From positions 26,432,440-26,496,439 of the forward strand of contig OX638132.1 in assembly GCA_951804985.1 (NCBI GenBank): DNA of 64,000 nt, given 5' to 3'. The first letter of the stretch is position 1, and each line of letters starts with the position of its first letter. The notes under the pieces were generated by a model. The model was not told the origin of the DNA, ran no database searches, and saw nothing but the letters and a program-made list of their open reading frames with translations. Source of the DNA: Dryomyza anilis. Its lineage: Eukaryota; Arthropoda; Insecta; Diptera; Dryomyzidae. The position numbers were made by a program, and so were the translations under genes. Positions 1 through 11,149 of the stretch are shown here, piece after piece.

Positions 1-269
1 CGATATACATAGAAAAAATCATGATATGTTAAAAACTATAAAATGGTGAAACAATTTGTGGTCAACATATAGAATGTATTTTCATTAAATTTGTTTAGGC
101 ATTTCATATCAGAACGGCCACTTACGTTTTCAGAATATCAATGAAATCAGTTTTCAGGGATTTTCATTTATTTTGATTAAGGTGGAAAACCAAAAACTGA
201 TTTTGTATAGATTTTTTTACCATTTATACGTTCTTTTGCAAATTTCAACTTGTCTTCTTACCATCATTA
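1..269. other. AT-rich sequence, nothing assigned
   Basis: No ORF, terminal repeat or family member was recognised. This is the sequence into which the element at 270-2230 inserted. Confidence 0.4.
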
Positions 270-388
270 CACAGAAAAAAAAATGTAAAAACATGTAAAT
301 AAAATGTATTGATTAATTCCGTTCTTCAAACCATGATTCATTGTATTGAAGAACCATTCAAAAGTTTTGTTGAATATGATGAACTGTA

Positions 389-1936
389 CACTAAGAAAAC
401 AAGATGTTTATAAAAGTCTTGTTGCAACTATCACTTTACGGCATGTAGCAAATATTTAAACATTCCATAAGTTTCAAGAAACTTGTAGCAAAATTCTTAA
501 TATTTTTAAAATATGACATATTTGCAGATAGTTAAAAGATGTTTGCCACAACAGCAATGAAAATTGTGATATTTACAATAGATTCACACCAAACATCCTG
601 AATTACGGGACATTTGCAGCAAATCTATTGGCCTTTTATGACATTTGGCTAATATAAACGAGTTGGGAAAGTTAGGTCATATGGGTAAGTTCGGTCGTAT
701 GGGACGGACTTTTATAGTCGTCGGGCCCGACTATGGAATACCCTACACTTTGTGTATTCTAACGGCGTATATTCCATTAATTTAAAAAGTTGATGTAAAA
801 GTAAAAAATCAAAAAATGTTAAAAAATTTAGAAAAATAAATGTGGGCGGAGTAGAGATTTAAGGCTAATATTTCATAATTTTGTTATCAATTATTTGCGA
901 ATAAAATGTCTACTATGAAAAAGCGAGGAGTAATAAAAAAATCAAATGTAGACGTATTACGCCCATTTTTGGATCACATATTTTTAGGTGAATTCTAACA
1001 ACACGTTTTAAATTTTATAAGTATATCTTGAATACTTTTTGAATTATTGGTTCGTAAAGTGTTATATAAAAGTGACTTGTATGGGAGGTGGGCGTGTCCG
1101 TTGACCAATATGGCTCATTTACATTGACAAAAATAACTTTTGACTAAAAAGTATAGAAACGAAATTTCATCGCATTCTAAGCAGTATTTCTTAAGTTATC
1201 GTGTGTACGGACAGCAAGACAGTAGGACAGCAAGACAGCAAGACAGACAGACGGACATAGCTAAACAGACTCGGGTGGTGATGCTGATCAAGAATATATA
1301 TACTTTTCCATACCGGCCACGCCTCCTAAGGGGCGTTACAATATCTGCACAAACTTAATATACCCTGTACCTCATAGGTGTAGGGTATAAAAAAGCAATA
1401 GTCGTATTTTTTCTGTACTCTCTAATTTTCCACAACAATTATTAAATAAAGGTGTCTAAAAGGATTAAATTCAAAAATCCCATTTTATTCGTAAAAGTGA
1501 AAATAAAAATAACTGAGATTGAAATATTCAACATGTAATGAAAAATGATTCCTTTTCAGAGAACTTGATGACAACAACGCCACCAGACCTGGTTCATCTG
1601 CAAACATTTTTCAAGTCGTACAATTTTATCATCGAAGGCGATAACAATGATACTTCACAACAAATAAAAATTCACTTGATTCAATAAAAAATACTCACGC
1701 GAATTCTTATGGAGTACCTTTTACAATTATTCCGCAACTATATTCGTATGTGTAAGAAGTTTAATTGATATTTGCTATAAATAATCGTAAATTTGAAAGA
1801 TATTTTCCAGTATAATATTTATCGTATTTGTCGGATTTTTGAAAGATGATTGTTTCAAAGACGATCTAAATAATTTGTAAATAACTTGATATTTAGGGCT
1901 GTGATATTTCTGGTAATCATCTTTGTTTTCTTAGTG
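389..1936. mobile_element. TIR element CACTAAGAAAACAA, inserted into the outer element
   Basis: Left end CACTAAGAAAACAAGAT and right end ATCTTTGTTTTCTTAGTG are inverted repeats flanked by TA (387-388, 1937-1938). The empty site is visible elsewhere: the related element at 62365-63292 reads GATGAAGTGTATGTGAAG around 62783, matching this locus with the insertion and one TA removed. The body is non-coding and contains a mini-me-like element at 662-1393. Class is inferred only from TA duplication and TIRs. Confidence 0.7.
662..1393 (-). mobile_element. mini-me/DINE-1-like element, 'GGGCGTGTCCGTTGACC' variant
   Basis: Read on the minus strand it starts with TTTTATACCCTACACCTAT, passes a short TA tract and the core GATCAGCATCACCACCCGAG, then a GTCY proto-microsatellite (plus-strand GACA/GCAAGA repeats at about 1209-1256). 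It ends with a hairpin TATAGTCG...CGACTATA and the tail GACCTAACTTTCCCAACT. These are mini-me/DINE-1 hallmarks known from flies; DINE-1 elements are regarded as non-autonomous rolling-circle (Helentron) elements. It shares the GTGGGCGGA..GGGAGGTGGGCGTGTCC stretch with the copies at 31405 and 44508. Confidence 0.75.
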
Positions 1937-2232
1937 TATGTGAAGAATACGTTTCATCATATTAATGAACAAATAAATAAAATGTTGAGCAATGCTGTTC
2001 ATCAAATCAAAAAATATTTCTATTCATAAATATAACGATTCATATTCATTGTATTGATTATTTCGTTCTTCACTATGATGTTCGATACTATGAATAAGTT
2101 CATATATATAATGAATGCATTCATAAATGTGTCATTTAATGAACGGTGGTATCAATATGATGAATCTGGTAGTTGGAAAAAAACAGAATATATGAATAAA
2201 TTCATCATATTGATGAATTTTTTTTCTGTGTA

Positions 2233-4740
2233 GAAAATGAATTAAAAATCTTAAGAATTGTGACTACATTCGAAAAGTACGATATTGTTCGGCTTTAATA
2301 CTCCGTAACCGTATCACTAACCTGTCTAATATCACTAACACTACTGTTTCCATATTTCATAGCTCTAATTCTAATACTTTTTACACAATAAACAATTCAA
2401 TCAAATTCAAGATTTTTGTATTAGAAATATTATTTTTCTAAGTAAGAAACAAAATCAACAAATACTTTTTTATATAGAGCTGTGAAAAAAAATAATTCCA
2501 AGGTACGATACGAGTAACTACTGTAATAACAAAAAATACAAAAGCTATAAAAAATGATTTCATTTTCAATTTACTCTTAAATAAAAAATTGAAAAATAGA
2601 AATAAAAACATATTTTTTTTTCGATGGCTACACCTTAATTACACAAATTTCTTCTCATTTTTACTTCGAAATACTGAAACTATATTGTTTACATATAAAT
2701 TTCTTTTATTACAGTTTGTAGTTAAAACTGCTGAATTTTGAACTTAAATCGGATCAATAATCATGCCTTTTATAAATAACTGAATATATTTTAATATATA
2801 TATTGTCAAAATGATTATGGAATAAGATAAATCATTATTTTATCCGCATCATATTTACACTTATTCAAAAAGTTATATATTTAACTATTTTTTTATTTGT
2901 TTGTTTCATTTTTATGTCAACATTCCGATTTTAATCGAAAGTTACTGAATATCCATAAATGCGGTATGTTGTTGCCCTCATTCCACAGAGTGGCAAATTC
3001 AATTGCTTTTTCGGAATACATAATAAATTATTTACCATGTTTTATGGTAGGCCAATAAATAAAAAATCAACCATAAATTGTGCAACTTGTTAATAATGGA
3101 TAGTGAAGAATTTCAATTTGGTTACACAAAAAGATACGTGTTTAAAAATTCATATGTGTGTGGCCAATCGAGGTTTAAATGATAGTTTTTTATGCAATTA
3201 GTTACATATTTTTGAGGGAATTAAATTTTGCAGTTGAATAAATACTGCAAAAAAGGGCAAAGGGCTCTTACCACGAAAACATTTTAATTTTCCCCTTAAA
3301 ATTGTGTATTTCACAGAATTATAATTATAATTCATATTTTGTTCATATTTTTACGCATATTTTTAACAGAAATAGCAATTTATTTAAATTTAAAAATGTT
3401 TACATGTTTCAGTTTGTCAATTTTTGTCAAATATCAATAAATGAGGGAAATTTTTCAATTGACGCAATTTTGTATGTATTTAAAATTATTATTTTTGTGT
3501 CAGTTTCAATGCAAAAAATTGAAAAAAACATCAACCGAATTGCGTGAATTTTTGATGACGACTCGAGCATCACTAACATACATCAATTTTTATGTTGATG
3601 CAAACTGAAATTGATGTTTAAAAGGAAACCTCGCATTGAATTGTTCCTATACCAAAAACAATCCTCTTTTGGCAGGAGTTTAATTGAACCAACGTTTCAT
3701 TGTTTCTCCTAAAATACATTTGTTGTAACCTCATGTCATTAACTACAACGTAACTTATTTTACTATAACCGAATTGTTAGTCTGCGCAACTGCACATTCG
3801 GTTGTCGTAAACTCATGATTCATTTTTTTATTCTGCCAAAATTGACATTCGTGCATATGTTACGGCAAATGAGCACGTTGTTGTATCCATAAAATAAATT
3901 ATATGGCAACCTCGTCTATAACCAGTAGGATGTCACTTATTTATTTCGATAATTTTCCATGAAATCGATTGTTTTAGATAGCAATAAACACATATAAATC
4001 ATAGGATAACTTTTAAAAATATAAACACAAAATATTGGCACAACATTTGTATACCAATTGAATGGAGACTAATTAACCTTTTTAAATTATGGCTTACTTA
4101 AAATATTTTCATTGGTTTATATATGTTTATTGCTGTATAAAATAATCGATGTCTCGGAATATTATCGAAAGTTCGAAAATCCGATTACATATAATGTTTC
4201 TTCGCAAACAGTTCTAGAATATTGCTTGCTCAAAATATTATTTTAGAATATACTACATTTCGACCCTAGTACAATTTTCAATGTCATTGCAGCACGTGTT
4301 CCCGTCCTTTAAATTCAAAAATATTTTGCATATCTTATTTTTTGTCCCCAATAAAAAATACTAAGAGTTGAGAAAACAAAAAATCGAAAAAAGTGTCAAA
4401 TAAGTGACACTTTAATCAGCAGTTCGGTTGCCAAATTTTTGCTTACTATTTTGGAGACATACAGAAATAAAGAAACGTCAAACGTTTTTCAAAAGTCGAA
4501 AACATTAGGAAATTCATTCATGAAAAAAAAGACTGAGCTCGTACATATCAATTTAGATTGTAAATGTAATGTGAAAAATAAGGCAAATCAAATAACATGG
4601 ATTTTTCTTCCAAATATATTAATTTTGAAATTTTTTAAATCAAAAGAAAGTCGTTTTTTTTTTTAAATTTCATTCTCATTTTTGATTCAAAATAGAGCAT
4701 TTCAACGATCTTACATAATGACGCATTTTCTGAAAGCGTA
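2233..4740. other. AT-rich unique-looking sequence
   Basis: No coding region or complete element was recognised in 2.5 kb. The ORFs are short, AT-driven and lack convincing starts. An imperfect palindrome, AGTGTCAAATAAGTGACACT, lies at about 4391-4411. This could be unique intergenic/intronic DNA or old decayed repeats. Confidence 0.35.
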
Positions 4741-5001
4741 CACTGAAAAAACCGTACATCATATTGATGAATTGTTTTGAAAACCATCCATAATATTAAT
4801 GACTAACGACATCAATATTATGAACTCTTTCATAAATATGATGAACGCTTGATAACTGTCGAAAAGTGTTCTTTAATATGATGTATTGTATTGGAAGAAT
4901 ACGTTTCATCACATTAATGAACAAAAACATAAAATACTATATATATGTACTTCATATTGAAGAATGCTTTTCATCAAACCAAATTTCAATAAAAATATTT
5001 G
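4741..5001. mobile_element. Truncated copy of the CACAGAAAAA/TCATCATATTGATGAA family
   Basis: Begins TA-CACTGAAAAAACC, then has CATCATATTGATGAA, GAACTCTTTCATAAATATGATG and GAAGAATACGTTTCATCA blocks in the same order as 270-2230 and 62365-63292. It stops near 5001, before the other terminal repeat, close to where the transposase pseudogene region starts. The later insertion may have removed its right end. Confidence 0.55.
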
Positions 5002-5045
5002 AGGACTGCGTTGATTAAAATTGTCCGCTACAAAAATGGAAAAAT

Positions 5046-6139
5046 CTAGAAATCTAATAATCGAATTTTTATAGAATAAAATATTTTATTTTGCAAATTA
5101 TTTTTAGATTTAAAAAAAAAAATAAAAAACCAGAAATTAATATTTTTTAATAAAAGTTTTATTTTTTCCGGAACCCCTTCCATTAATGTTGTAATGGTAG
5201 TGTCCGACACCCTCACAGCTGCTGAAGACCACTTTCTTTTAAAGTCTTGAAGGTCTTTGGCCAATTTTTTTGTTGTCTTCATCTCCCTTTTTACTAAAGC
5301 CCAGTATCTCTCAATCGGCCTGAGTTCTGGACAGTTTGGTTGATTGGCTTCGCTAGGCACCAAAATCACTGCATTTTGTTGGATCCACTCTAAGGCCGTT
5401 TTGCTGTAGTGACATGAAGCGAGGTCAGGCCAAATAAATGTGGACACTTCATGTTGGCGTAAAAATGGAAGCAATCTCTTTTGCAAGCATTCCTTCACAT
5501 ATATTTCGCTATTAATTGTACCCGATGTCACGAATGAGGTGCTCATTTTTCCACAACTGCAAATTGCTTGCCAAACAAGGAATTTCTTTGGGAATTTTGT
5601 CATTTTTTTTGATTTGAATTTTTCAGCGACATTTCCTCGAGAATCGGCTGTATAAAATTCCTGCCCAGGTAGCTGAGAAAAGTCCGCTAAAACATAAGTT
5701 TCGTCGTCCATTATGCAGCAATCGATTTTTTTTAAAAAATCTTGGTTCAACTTTTTAGCTCTTTGTTTTGCGGTTTCATTCTTGACGGCATTTCTATCCG
5801 GAACTTTTTAGACCTTGTACGTCTTCAGCCCAGCTTCTTTCTTAGTCCTACGCACGAAAGATTCTGAGCAATCCGCCTTTCTCGCCAATTTCCTTCCGGA
5901 TATGCTCGGATCTTTCTTTAAAATATTCACAACCTTCTTCGACTTTTTACGATCATGTGGGCCTTTTTTTACCAGAACCTTTCTTCCGATCAATACTCAG
6001 GTCTTCCTTAAAGCGGTTGATAACGCGAGAAATGGTCTTATCGTTAGCCCCTACCTCCTGGCAATTTTTTTAAAAGACCAACTAGGTTGTTTTTGAAATT
6101 TTTTAATTATATTTCTCGCACTTCCACTTCGTTTGCCAT
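5046..6139 (-). pseudogene. Tc1/mariner-superfamily transposase, DD37E type, disrupted
   Basis: Minus-strand transposase relic. The likely start is the ATG at 6139-6137 (MANEVEVRE). Just downstream the frame is broken by stops and at least two frame changes: QPSWSFKKIA lies in one frame and GANDKTISRVINRF in another. An open segment (5993-5811) carries a helix-turn-helix-like region (SGRKLARKADCSESFVRRTK). It ends at a TAA (5810-5808) in frame with the downstream segment, which is open to 5046. That segment holds the catalytic domain: the first Asp in IMDDETY, the second in WPDLASCHY, the Glu in CPELRPIERYW. There are 92 residues between the Asps and 37 between the second Asp and the Glu. The last ~38 codons are lysine/phenylalanine-rich and probably beyond the original end. 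Spacing fits DD37E families (e.g. ITmD37E-like); assignment below superfamily is inference. No TIR pair was established. Confidence 0.88.
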
Positions 6140-6284
6140 TTTCGCGTTAAATAAATTTTGTATTGACATAACTGACACAAATTATTTTCTGCCATTGAAT
6201 TCAGAGCTACTATGAGCAATTTTTTTTAATTTGAATCTTGCAATAGCACATCATATATTCTCAAAATTCTCGTGCTGCCGAAGA

Positions 6285-6465
6285 CATCAAGAACTTTTAC
6301 ATTTTTTCGTTTCGAAAATAATAATTCTCGTATCGATATATCTTTGCTGTTTAGTATGTTTTGGCGTGCGATATTTGATCGAAATCTCAAGCGAAATCGT
6401 ACGAATTTTACAAAATATCGAACTGTTTGCGCATCAATTTCGTAAGGAATGGCAGACTGGGAATT
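6285..6465. repeat. TCGAAAT/CGATAT-rich repeat ending TGGCAGACTGGGAA
   Basis: Dense in TCGAAA, ATCGA and CGTACGA words and ending GGAATGGCAGACTGGGAA. The same end (GACATGGCAGACTGGGAAG) closes the GATATCG-rich block at 47700-48090, so the two probably belong to one dispersed repeat family. No TIR or coding capacity was seen. Confidence 0.4.
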
Positions 6466-7507
6466 AAAAATAAAACTATTTTAGGTTTTTACCATATTGG
6501 AACATAGACTTTGGAACATTTCGAATCGTAATCCAGTGCACCAGCGAAACTAGTATTTTTTAATTAGTACCGAGAAAAAGTTCTTTTAATTTAATGGTTT
6601 GATTCAGTTCGAAGTGCAACAATTTGTATAAAAATGTTGGACAATTAAATACAATGTTTTCATTTAAAACTGTTTATGCAAATTTAGTTCTATAAATTTA
6701 GATATTTTTAAAAACGCTTGACTTTTATACATGCATTTTCTACAAGGCCTTGGAGTTTTTTTAAGTATTACTATTTAATTCTTCATTTTATTTGTTATTT
6801 ATTTTTATTAAACTACTTTCATTTCTCTAAAGTTAACCAGACAAATAATGTCAATAAAATGAAAACAATGTATCTAATTCGTTGACCGTACTCATATCTA
6901 AAGCTGTCTCAGTCAGAGATGTCGCATGTTTAGACCTGTAAACCAATCAAAAAACCTATAATATAGTTTCTTTTAGCTTCCCGCAGTACTCCAGATTGCA
7001 AATATTATTGAGATTTTATATATTTATTTGTCATTCTATTTATCCTCAAAAACAAAACTCCCGTCCCAATTTTTTCGTCCTGTCATTATGTGAAACCTAT
7101 ATTATGTATTAATCTTATTTTTTGTTTGTTTATCGATTTATTAGCCATTTTTTAGGTTATTCTCTTCATAGGTTATTCTTTAGCAATAAAACTCGGTATG
7201 TTTTGTTCCTTCTCTTTTTTATTTTGACTCGTTTTACGGAAACTTACCAGCTGCTGCTACTAACTACCCTACAATTTTCATAATAGAACAATACGATTTT
7301 TTTGGCATACCTTTTGCCATTTTTCTCTACATTCAATGAACTTTTTTTCAATTCGTTTCCTATTAAAATCATTTGAAAGTGTTGCTTGTTTTGCACTGGT
7401 CCAAATTAAGTATGCAAATTTTTTTGTTAGTTCAACTGAGAAAGAAGAAAATTAATTAGAAGTATTTTTTGCCTTTTTTTTAGAACTGATAAGAAAGTTT
7501 GAATATT
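6466..7507. other. AT-rich sequence, nothing assigned
   Basis: About 1 kb of T- and A-rich sequence without ORFs, TIRs or recognised repeats, lying between the TGGCAGACTGGGAA repeat and a long direct repeat. Confidence 0.3.
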
Positions 7508-7893
7508 GTAGGAAAAGTTTTTATCCTTTTTTCTTGTCTATTTTTTTTGGTAATTAAGCGTTGTTCTTTTTGGTACATGAGACTTCATTAGGTTCAGCTG
7601 GCGAAAAAGGTGAACATTAATTGATATGGTTGAAAAATATTAAAACTGTCTGCATTTGGGTCAAATAAAAAAAAGGCGCATAATTTTGTAATGTTTTGTA
7701 AATAATTTTTAATGAACTTTTTTTGTAAGACCTAAGATACTGCTGAAGAATTAGTGCTTTAAATATAGGTAAATAAATTTATTAATTTAAATATGTTTAT
7801 AAAGTTATATTATATTTAAAAATCAGTGGACATCAATTTATTCAAAATTATTTTATTAATATATTTATTTATTTATTTTATTTATTTATATAT

Positions 7894-7952
<59 letters not shown>

Positions 7953-8230
7953 TTTTATTTATATATTAATATTAAGAATGGTCATTTGTTCGTTTAACGT
8001 AATAATTTTTGTCAAAATCCAAAATTTGAGTATGAGGTATTGATTGGAACTTCAGGGTCTATCATATTACCATACTAAGAATGTTAATTATTATTTCGTA
8101 GAAAAAGTTTTTATTCTTTTTTTGTCTCTTTTCTTTGGTAATTAAGCGTTGTTCTTTTTCAAACATGATGCACAGGTTGAAAAAAGGTGAACATTTACTG
8201 ATATGGAAAGTTGTTTGCATTTCTGTTATC
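7508..8230 (+). repeat. Direct repeat, two copies about 590 bp apart
   Basis: 7508-7680 and 8098-8230 share AGAAAAGTTTTTAT(C)TTTT, GGTAATTAAGCGTTGTTCTT, AAAAAGGTGAACATT, TGATATGG and GGCGCATA in the same order. Between them lies an ATTT microsatellite. This fits a diverged tandem duplication or two copies of one element; no boundary repeats were found. Confidence 0.55.
7858..7970 (+). repeat. (TTTA)n microsatellite
   Basis: About 110 bp of TTTA tetranucleotides with a few TATA interruptions, inside the spacer of the direct repeat. Confidence 0.95.
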
Positions 8231-8542
8231 TGGCGGCGCATAGTGTGCCCAAACGCTCTTAAACCGGATGAAATTCAGTATTTTCGGAACCACTTAACCG
8301 ATTTTAAAAGTTTAAAAACTGTTGTAGAGAACTTGAGAGAACTTAAGTTTTAAAATTGGAGTTTGTATCTTTAATGGTTGAATCAGTAAATTGAAATTTT
8401 TTTGATTAAAAATTTTTCTAAACTTATAAAAAATCCAAGAGTTATTCGATTTTAAAAATTATTTTGTTTATGAAAAGCCTACAATTAGATCTAAAGAAAA
8501 TGTGCTTACTTGAGAAAATATCTTGATTTTGTTTTCCATTTT
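8231..8542. other. AT-rich sequence, nothing assigned
   Basis: Sequence between the second direct-repeat copy and the mini-me element. No supportable feature. Confidence 0.3.
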
Positions 8543-9505
8543 TTTACCCTACTCTAAGAGTGAAAAGGTATATTCAGTTTGGTACGCCGTTTGTAACACC
8601 CTGAAAAAGCATCTCCGGTATGGAAAAGTATAAATATTCTTAATCAGCATGACCTCCTGAGTCGATTTAGCGATGTCCGTCTGTCCTTTTGTCTGTCTGT
8701 TGAAATCACGATTACAGAAAAAGTTGAAAAGCTAGAGCAATGAAACTTTAGATTTAGATTACTTATATGTATACCTCATATAAAATTTACATCTAAAGGG
8801 TTTTTCAATAAGAGCGCTACAAAAGTTTTTTCAAGGGTTTTTCATCAAGGACGCTACAAAAGTAGAGCGACAGGGACAGCAAACGACGCAATATTTCTCG
8901 CTGTTCTTTTGACATTTCTCTTCAGCAAGGTTTGCCAATTTATGATGGAAAGATACACGAGCCAACAACAAGTCGAAATTATTAAAATTTACTACCGAAA
9001 TTCGAATTCGTATATCTTTCCATCATGAAATGGCAAACCATACTGAAGAGTAATGTCAAAAGAGCGGCAAGAAATATGGCGTCGTTTGCTGTCGATCTAC
9101 TTTTGTAGCGTCCCTGTTAAAAAACCCTTTACAAATCAATTTTACTGTATACGTGCTTAGGTAAACTTTTTTGGTCAAATATATATTGACATTATGCTCA
9201 AATACATGAAAATAATGTTTTCCCATGAAACGACTTGTGGTTCCACCAAAAAAAATATCAAAATTCGGTACACCTACCCTTTTGTAAATATGGGTATCAA
9301 AAGAATGGAAATTCTTCAGCGATTGAAAGTTTGTAATTATTTTCAGGATTCGTATACCCTGGTGTCCAAAATATCACTTTGAACACATATGTGTAGGGTA
9401 TTTATAGTCGGCTTAGACCGACTATAATTTTGATAATCCTAACTATCATAATAACATCTACTTTAAAATTTTCCATGTGATCTAACCTTCCCAACTGGTT
9501 TTGGT
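8543..9505 (+). mobile_element. mini-me/DINE-1-like element, interrupted by a MITE
   Basis: Starts TTACCCTACTCTAAGAGTG and GGTATATTCAGTTTGGTACG. It has a TATAAATATTC tract, the core CAGCATGACCTCCTGAGTCG (8647-8666) followed by ATTTAGCGATGTCCGTCTGTCC, and a GTCY stretch. The 3' part has GGTCAAATATATATTGA, ATTCGGTACACCTACCC, CACATATGTGTAGGGTA and hairpin TATAGTCGGC..GACCGACTATA. It ends CTAACCTTCCCAACTGG. The matching copy at 35302-36024 lacks the 334-bp insertion at 8796-9129. Non-coding, rolling-circle class by analogy with DINE-1. Confidence 0.85.
8796..9129. mobile_element. Mariner-type MITE with transposase N-terminal codons in both arms
   Basis: Two arms of about 130 bp in inverted orientation, starting AAGGGTTTTTCAA and ending TTAAAAAACCCTT, flanked by TA (8794-8795, 9130-9131). 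The inner part of the left arm reads ATGGAAAGATACACGAGCC in frame (8945 on): MERYTSQQQVEIIKIYYRNS. This resembles the N-terminus of IS630/mariner-family transposases (the YTxxQRVEIIKxYY motif). The right arm has the inverted copy of ATGGAAAGATATACG. The second copy at 36348-36562 reads QQRVEIIKIFYRNS. The element is thus probably built from two 5' ends of an autonomous mariner-like element joined head to head. Confidence 0.82.
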
Positions 9506-9529
9506 TTTTTTTTGGAAAATTAGACTTAT

Positions 9530-10480
9530 ACGCAAATTTCAGTAATATTTTTTTTCTTCAGTAACATGTACTTATCTTATATTTTTGTGATAGAATACTG
9601 AACGTTTGAAACGATAAGTCTAAAGTCAAAATTAAAGTAAGCAATAAGGACGAATAATTTCTACGTACTTTTGACAATTACTTTTTTGTTCCTGGCGAAG
9701 TATATGTGCAGGACAGAATTTTTTTCCAAAAATAATAATTTTTTAAAGTGATTAGATTAAAACCGTTATAACTCACTTTATAATATATATATTCTTATAA
9801 TTGTTTTAATTAAGCATAAGTACATATAATTGGTATATATTTGGTAAAAGTTTCAGGATGATTAGATTAATACTTATTTAGATATAATTAATCAAATTTA
9901 AAGTTTTTTTTTGCCATATTATTATTTTATATCTTTTTCGTCTTTTAAAAAAAAAGTGTTCAGTAAATATATATATATTTGGCTTTATATTCGCCACAAA
10001 GATTCCTTAAAATCTCTCCTTTTCAATGATACCAAACACTTACATATTTACTTTACATATATGTACAATATGACATATTAATTAACATCGTGTTTTATTA
10101 AAATTTCGGATTTTCAAATTTTATTTTTATTTTGAACACCTGCAGAAAAGTTTTCAAAGCCCAACGTAAAAATTTAGGTAAGCAATTTGAAAGATAAATT
10201 AGTTCTAAATATTTTTTAACCTCAGTTATTTTTGGCCCGTCGAAATATATGTGCGGGCCAACATTATTTCCGAAAATATTAATTTTTTAAAAGGACTTAT
10301 CAGAAAACCCTTATATCTACCCTTATAATATGTATATTCCCAAATTATTTTTATTAATTTTGAGGTATAAAACATTTATATATATTCGGCATAATGAGTA
10401 CAGCTTTAACATAGCGTTAATTATGTTCAATCAAATTCAATGTTAGTTTACGAAATACAAAACTGTATACACAGCCGCGA
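9530..10480 (+). repeat. Diverged tandem or dispersed duplication, about 550-bp spacing
   Basis: The blocks at about 9690-9835 and 10240-10390 share GTATATGTGC(A/G)GG, TTTCC(A/G)AAAATA, ATTTTTTAAA, TTATAATATRTATATTC and TTATTAATT-like stretches in order. The preceding sequences also share TAAGCAAT and AAGTCTAAA/CAAAGCCCAA blocks. Very diverged, so only moderate support. Confidence 0.4.
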
Positions 10481-10821
10481 CGTTAGCGATAAAATAAAAA
10501 AAAAATAATTCAAAATATACAAAATTTTTGAAATAAAATACTTTAGTACTAAATGGACAAAAATGCTCAAAATTATTTTTATGAACTATCAAGCCAAGCG
10601 TCCTCTTTAAAATCCCATTGAAAATAATAAATAACGACTTTTGTTTTAAATGTTATAACTACTAGTTTAAATAAAGGCAACATTTTTTTACTTGTTAAAT
10701 TATAATTTTCAAAATTTACAAAATCTGAAAATATAAATTTATCTAGTAAAAAGTTGTCTTTATTTAATCTAGTACTTATGTACATATAAAAGTTAATATT
10801 TATATTGTAGCGAAATATTTT
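10481..10821. other. AT-rich sequence, nothing assigned
   Basis: No feature beyond the target site of the next SINE. Confidence 0.3.
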
Positions 10822-10833
10822 CTGCATACAATA

Positions 10834-11137
10834 ATAATAAGAGTATGGCACTACAGTCCTGTATAGAACTTCGGCCGAGCTCTCCCACCATTTTGAGCTG
10901 TGCGTGTTATATTTGGTACTCAAATTGGTGGGACCTACAGTTTATTGCCGAATCCGAACGGCGGGTGAGAGCTTTTCATAGGCAATGTTTTACTCTCGTC
11001 GGTTTGCCATTTACTGCCGAGAGGTAGCGCGGTATAGAAAAATGTTTCTATGAAAAGATGTCGTTAGCCCCGGTCCAGGCTTGAACCGGGGACCTTTCGG
11101 CTCGCAGTCCAACGCACTAACCACTGAGCTACCGTGA
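10834..11137 (-). mobile_element. tRNA-derived SINE, full length with 12-bp target duplication
   Basis: On the minus strand it begins with a tRNA-like head (GTCACGGTAGCTCAGTGGTTAG, an A box, and CGGTTCAAGCCT, a B box). A conserved ~230-bp body follows (CTCTCGGCAGTAAATGGC, CACCCGCCGTTCGG, CACGCACAGCTCAAAATGG, TCGGCCGAAG). It ends GGACTGTAGTGCC and a short TATT-type tail. The direct repeat CTGCATACAATA flanks it at 10822-10833 and 11138-11149, as expected for LINE-driven insertion. Transcription would be by RNA polymerase III from the internal boxes. Six other copies or fragments lie in the window. Confidence 0.93.
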
Positions 11138-11149
11138 CTGCATACAATA

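Larger units (their letters stand above)
270..2230. mobile_element. TIR element, CACAGAAAAA family (outermost of a nest)
   Basis: The left end reads CACAGAAAAAAAAATG and the right end TTTTTTTCTGTG, an inverted pair flanked by TA on both sides (268-269 and 2231-2232). The body has repeated near-palindromes of the type TCATCATATTGATGAA and TTCATCATATTAATGAA. The same architecture occurs at 4741-5001 and 62365-63292. TA duplication suggests a Tc1/mariner-type non-autonomous element. No coding capacity is visible. A second element (389-1936) sits inside it, so the original element was only about 400 bp. The family name is unknown. Confidence 0.65.

Noticed and set aside
4391..4411. Palindrome AGTGTCAAATAAGTGACACT as an operator or element end
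   Set aside because: Isolated; similar words at 30600-30650 show no consistent arrangement.
5001..6240. TIRs of the DD37E element
   Set aside because: AAAATTG(T)CC..GCTAC near 5017-5033 and AAAAATTGCTC..GTAGC (reverse) near 6211-6230 are only loosely similar; not enough to set element ends.
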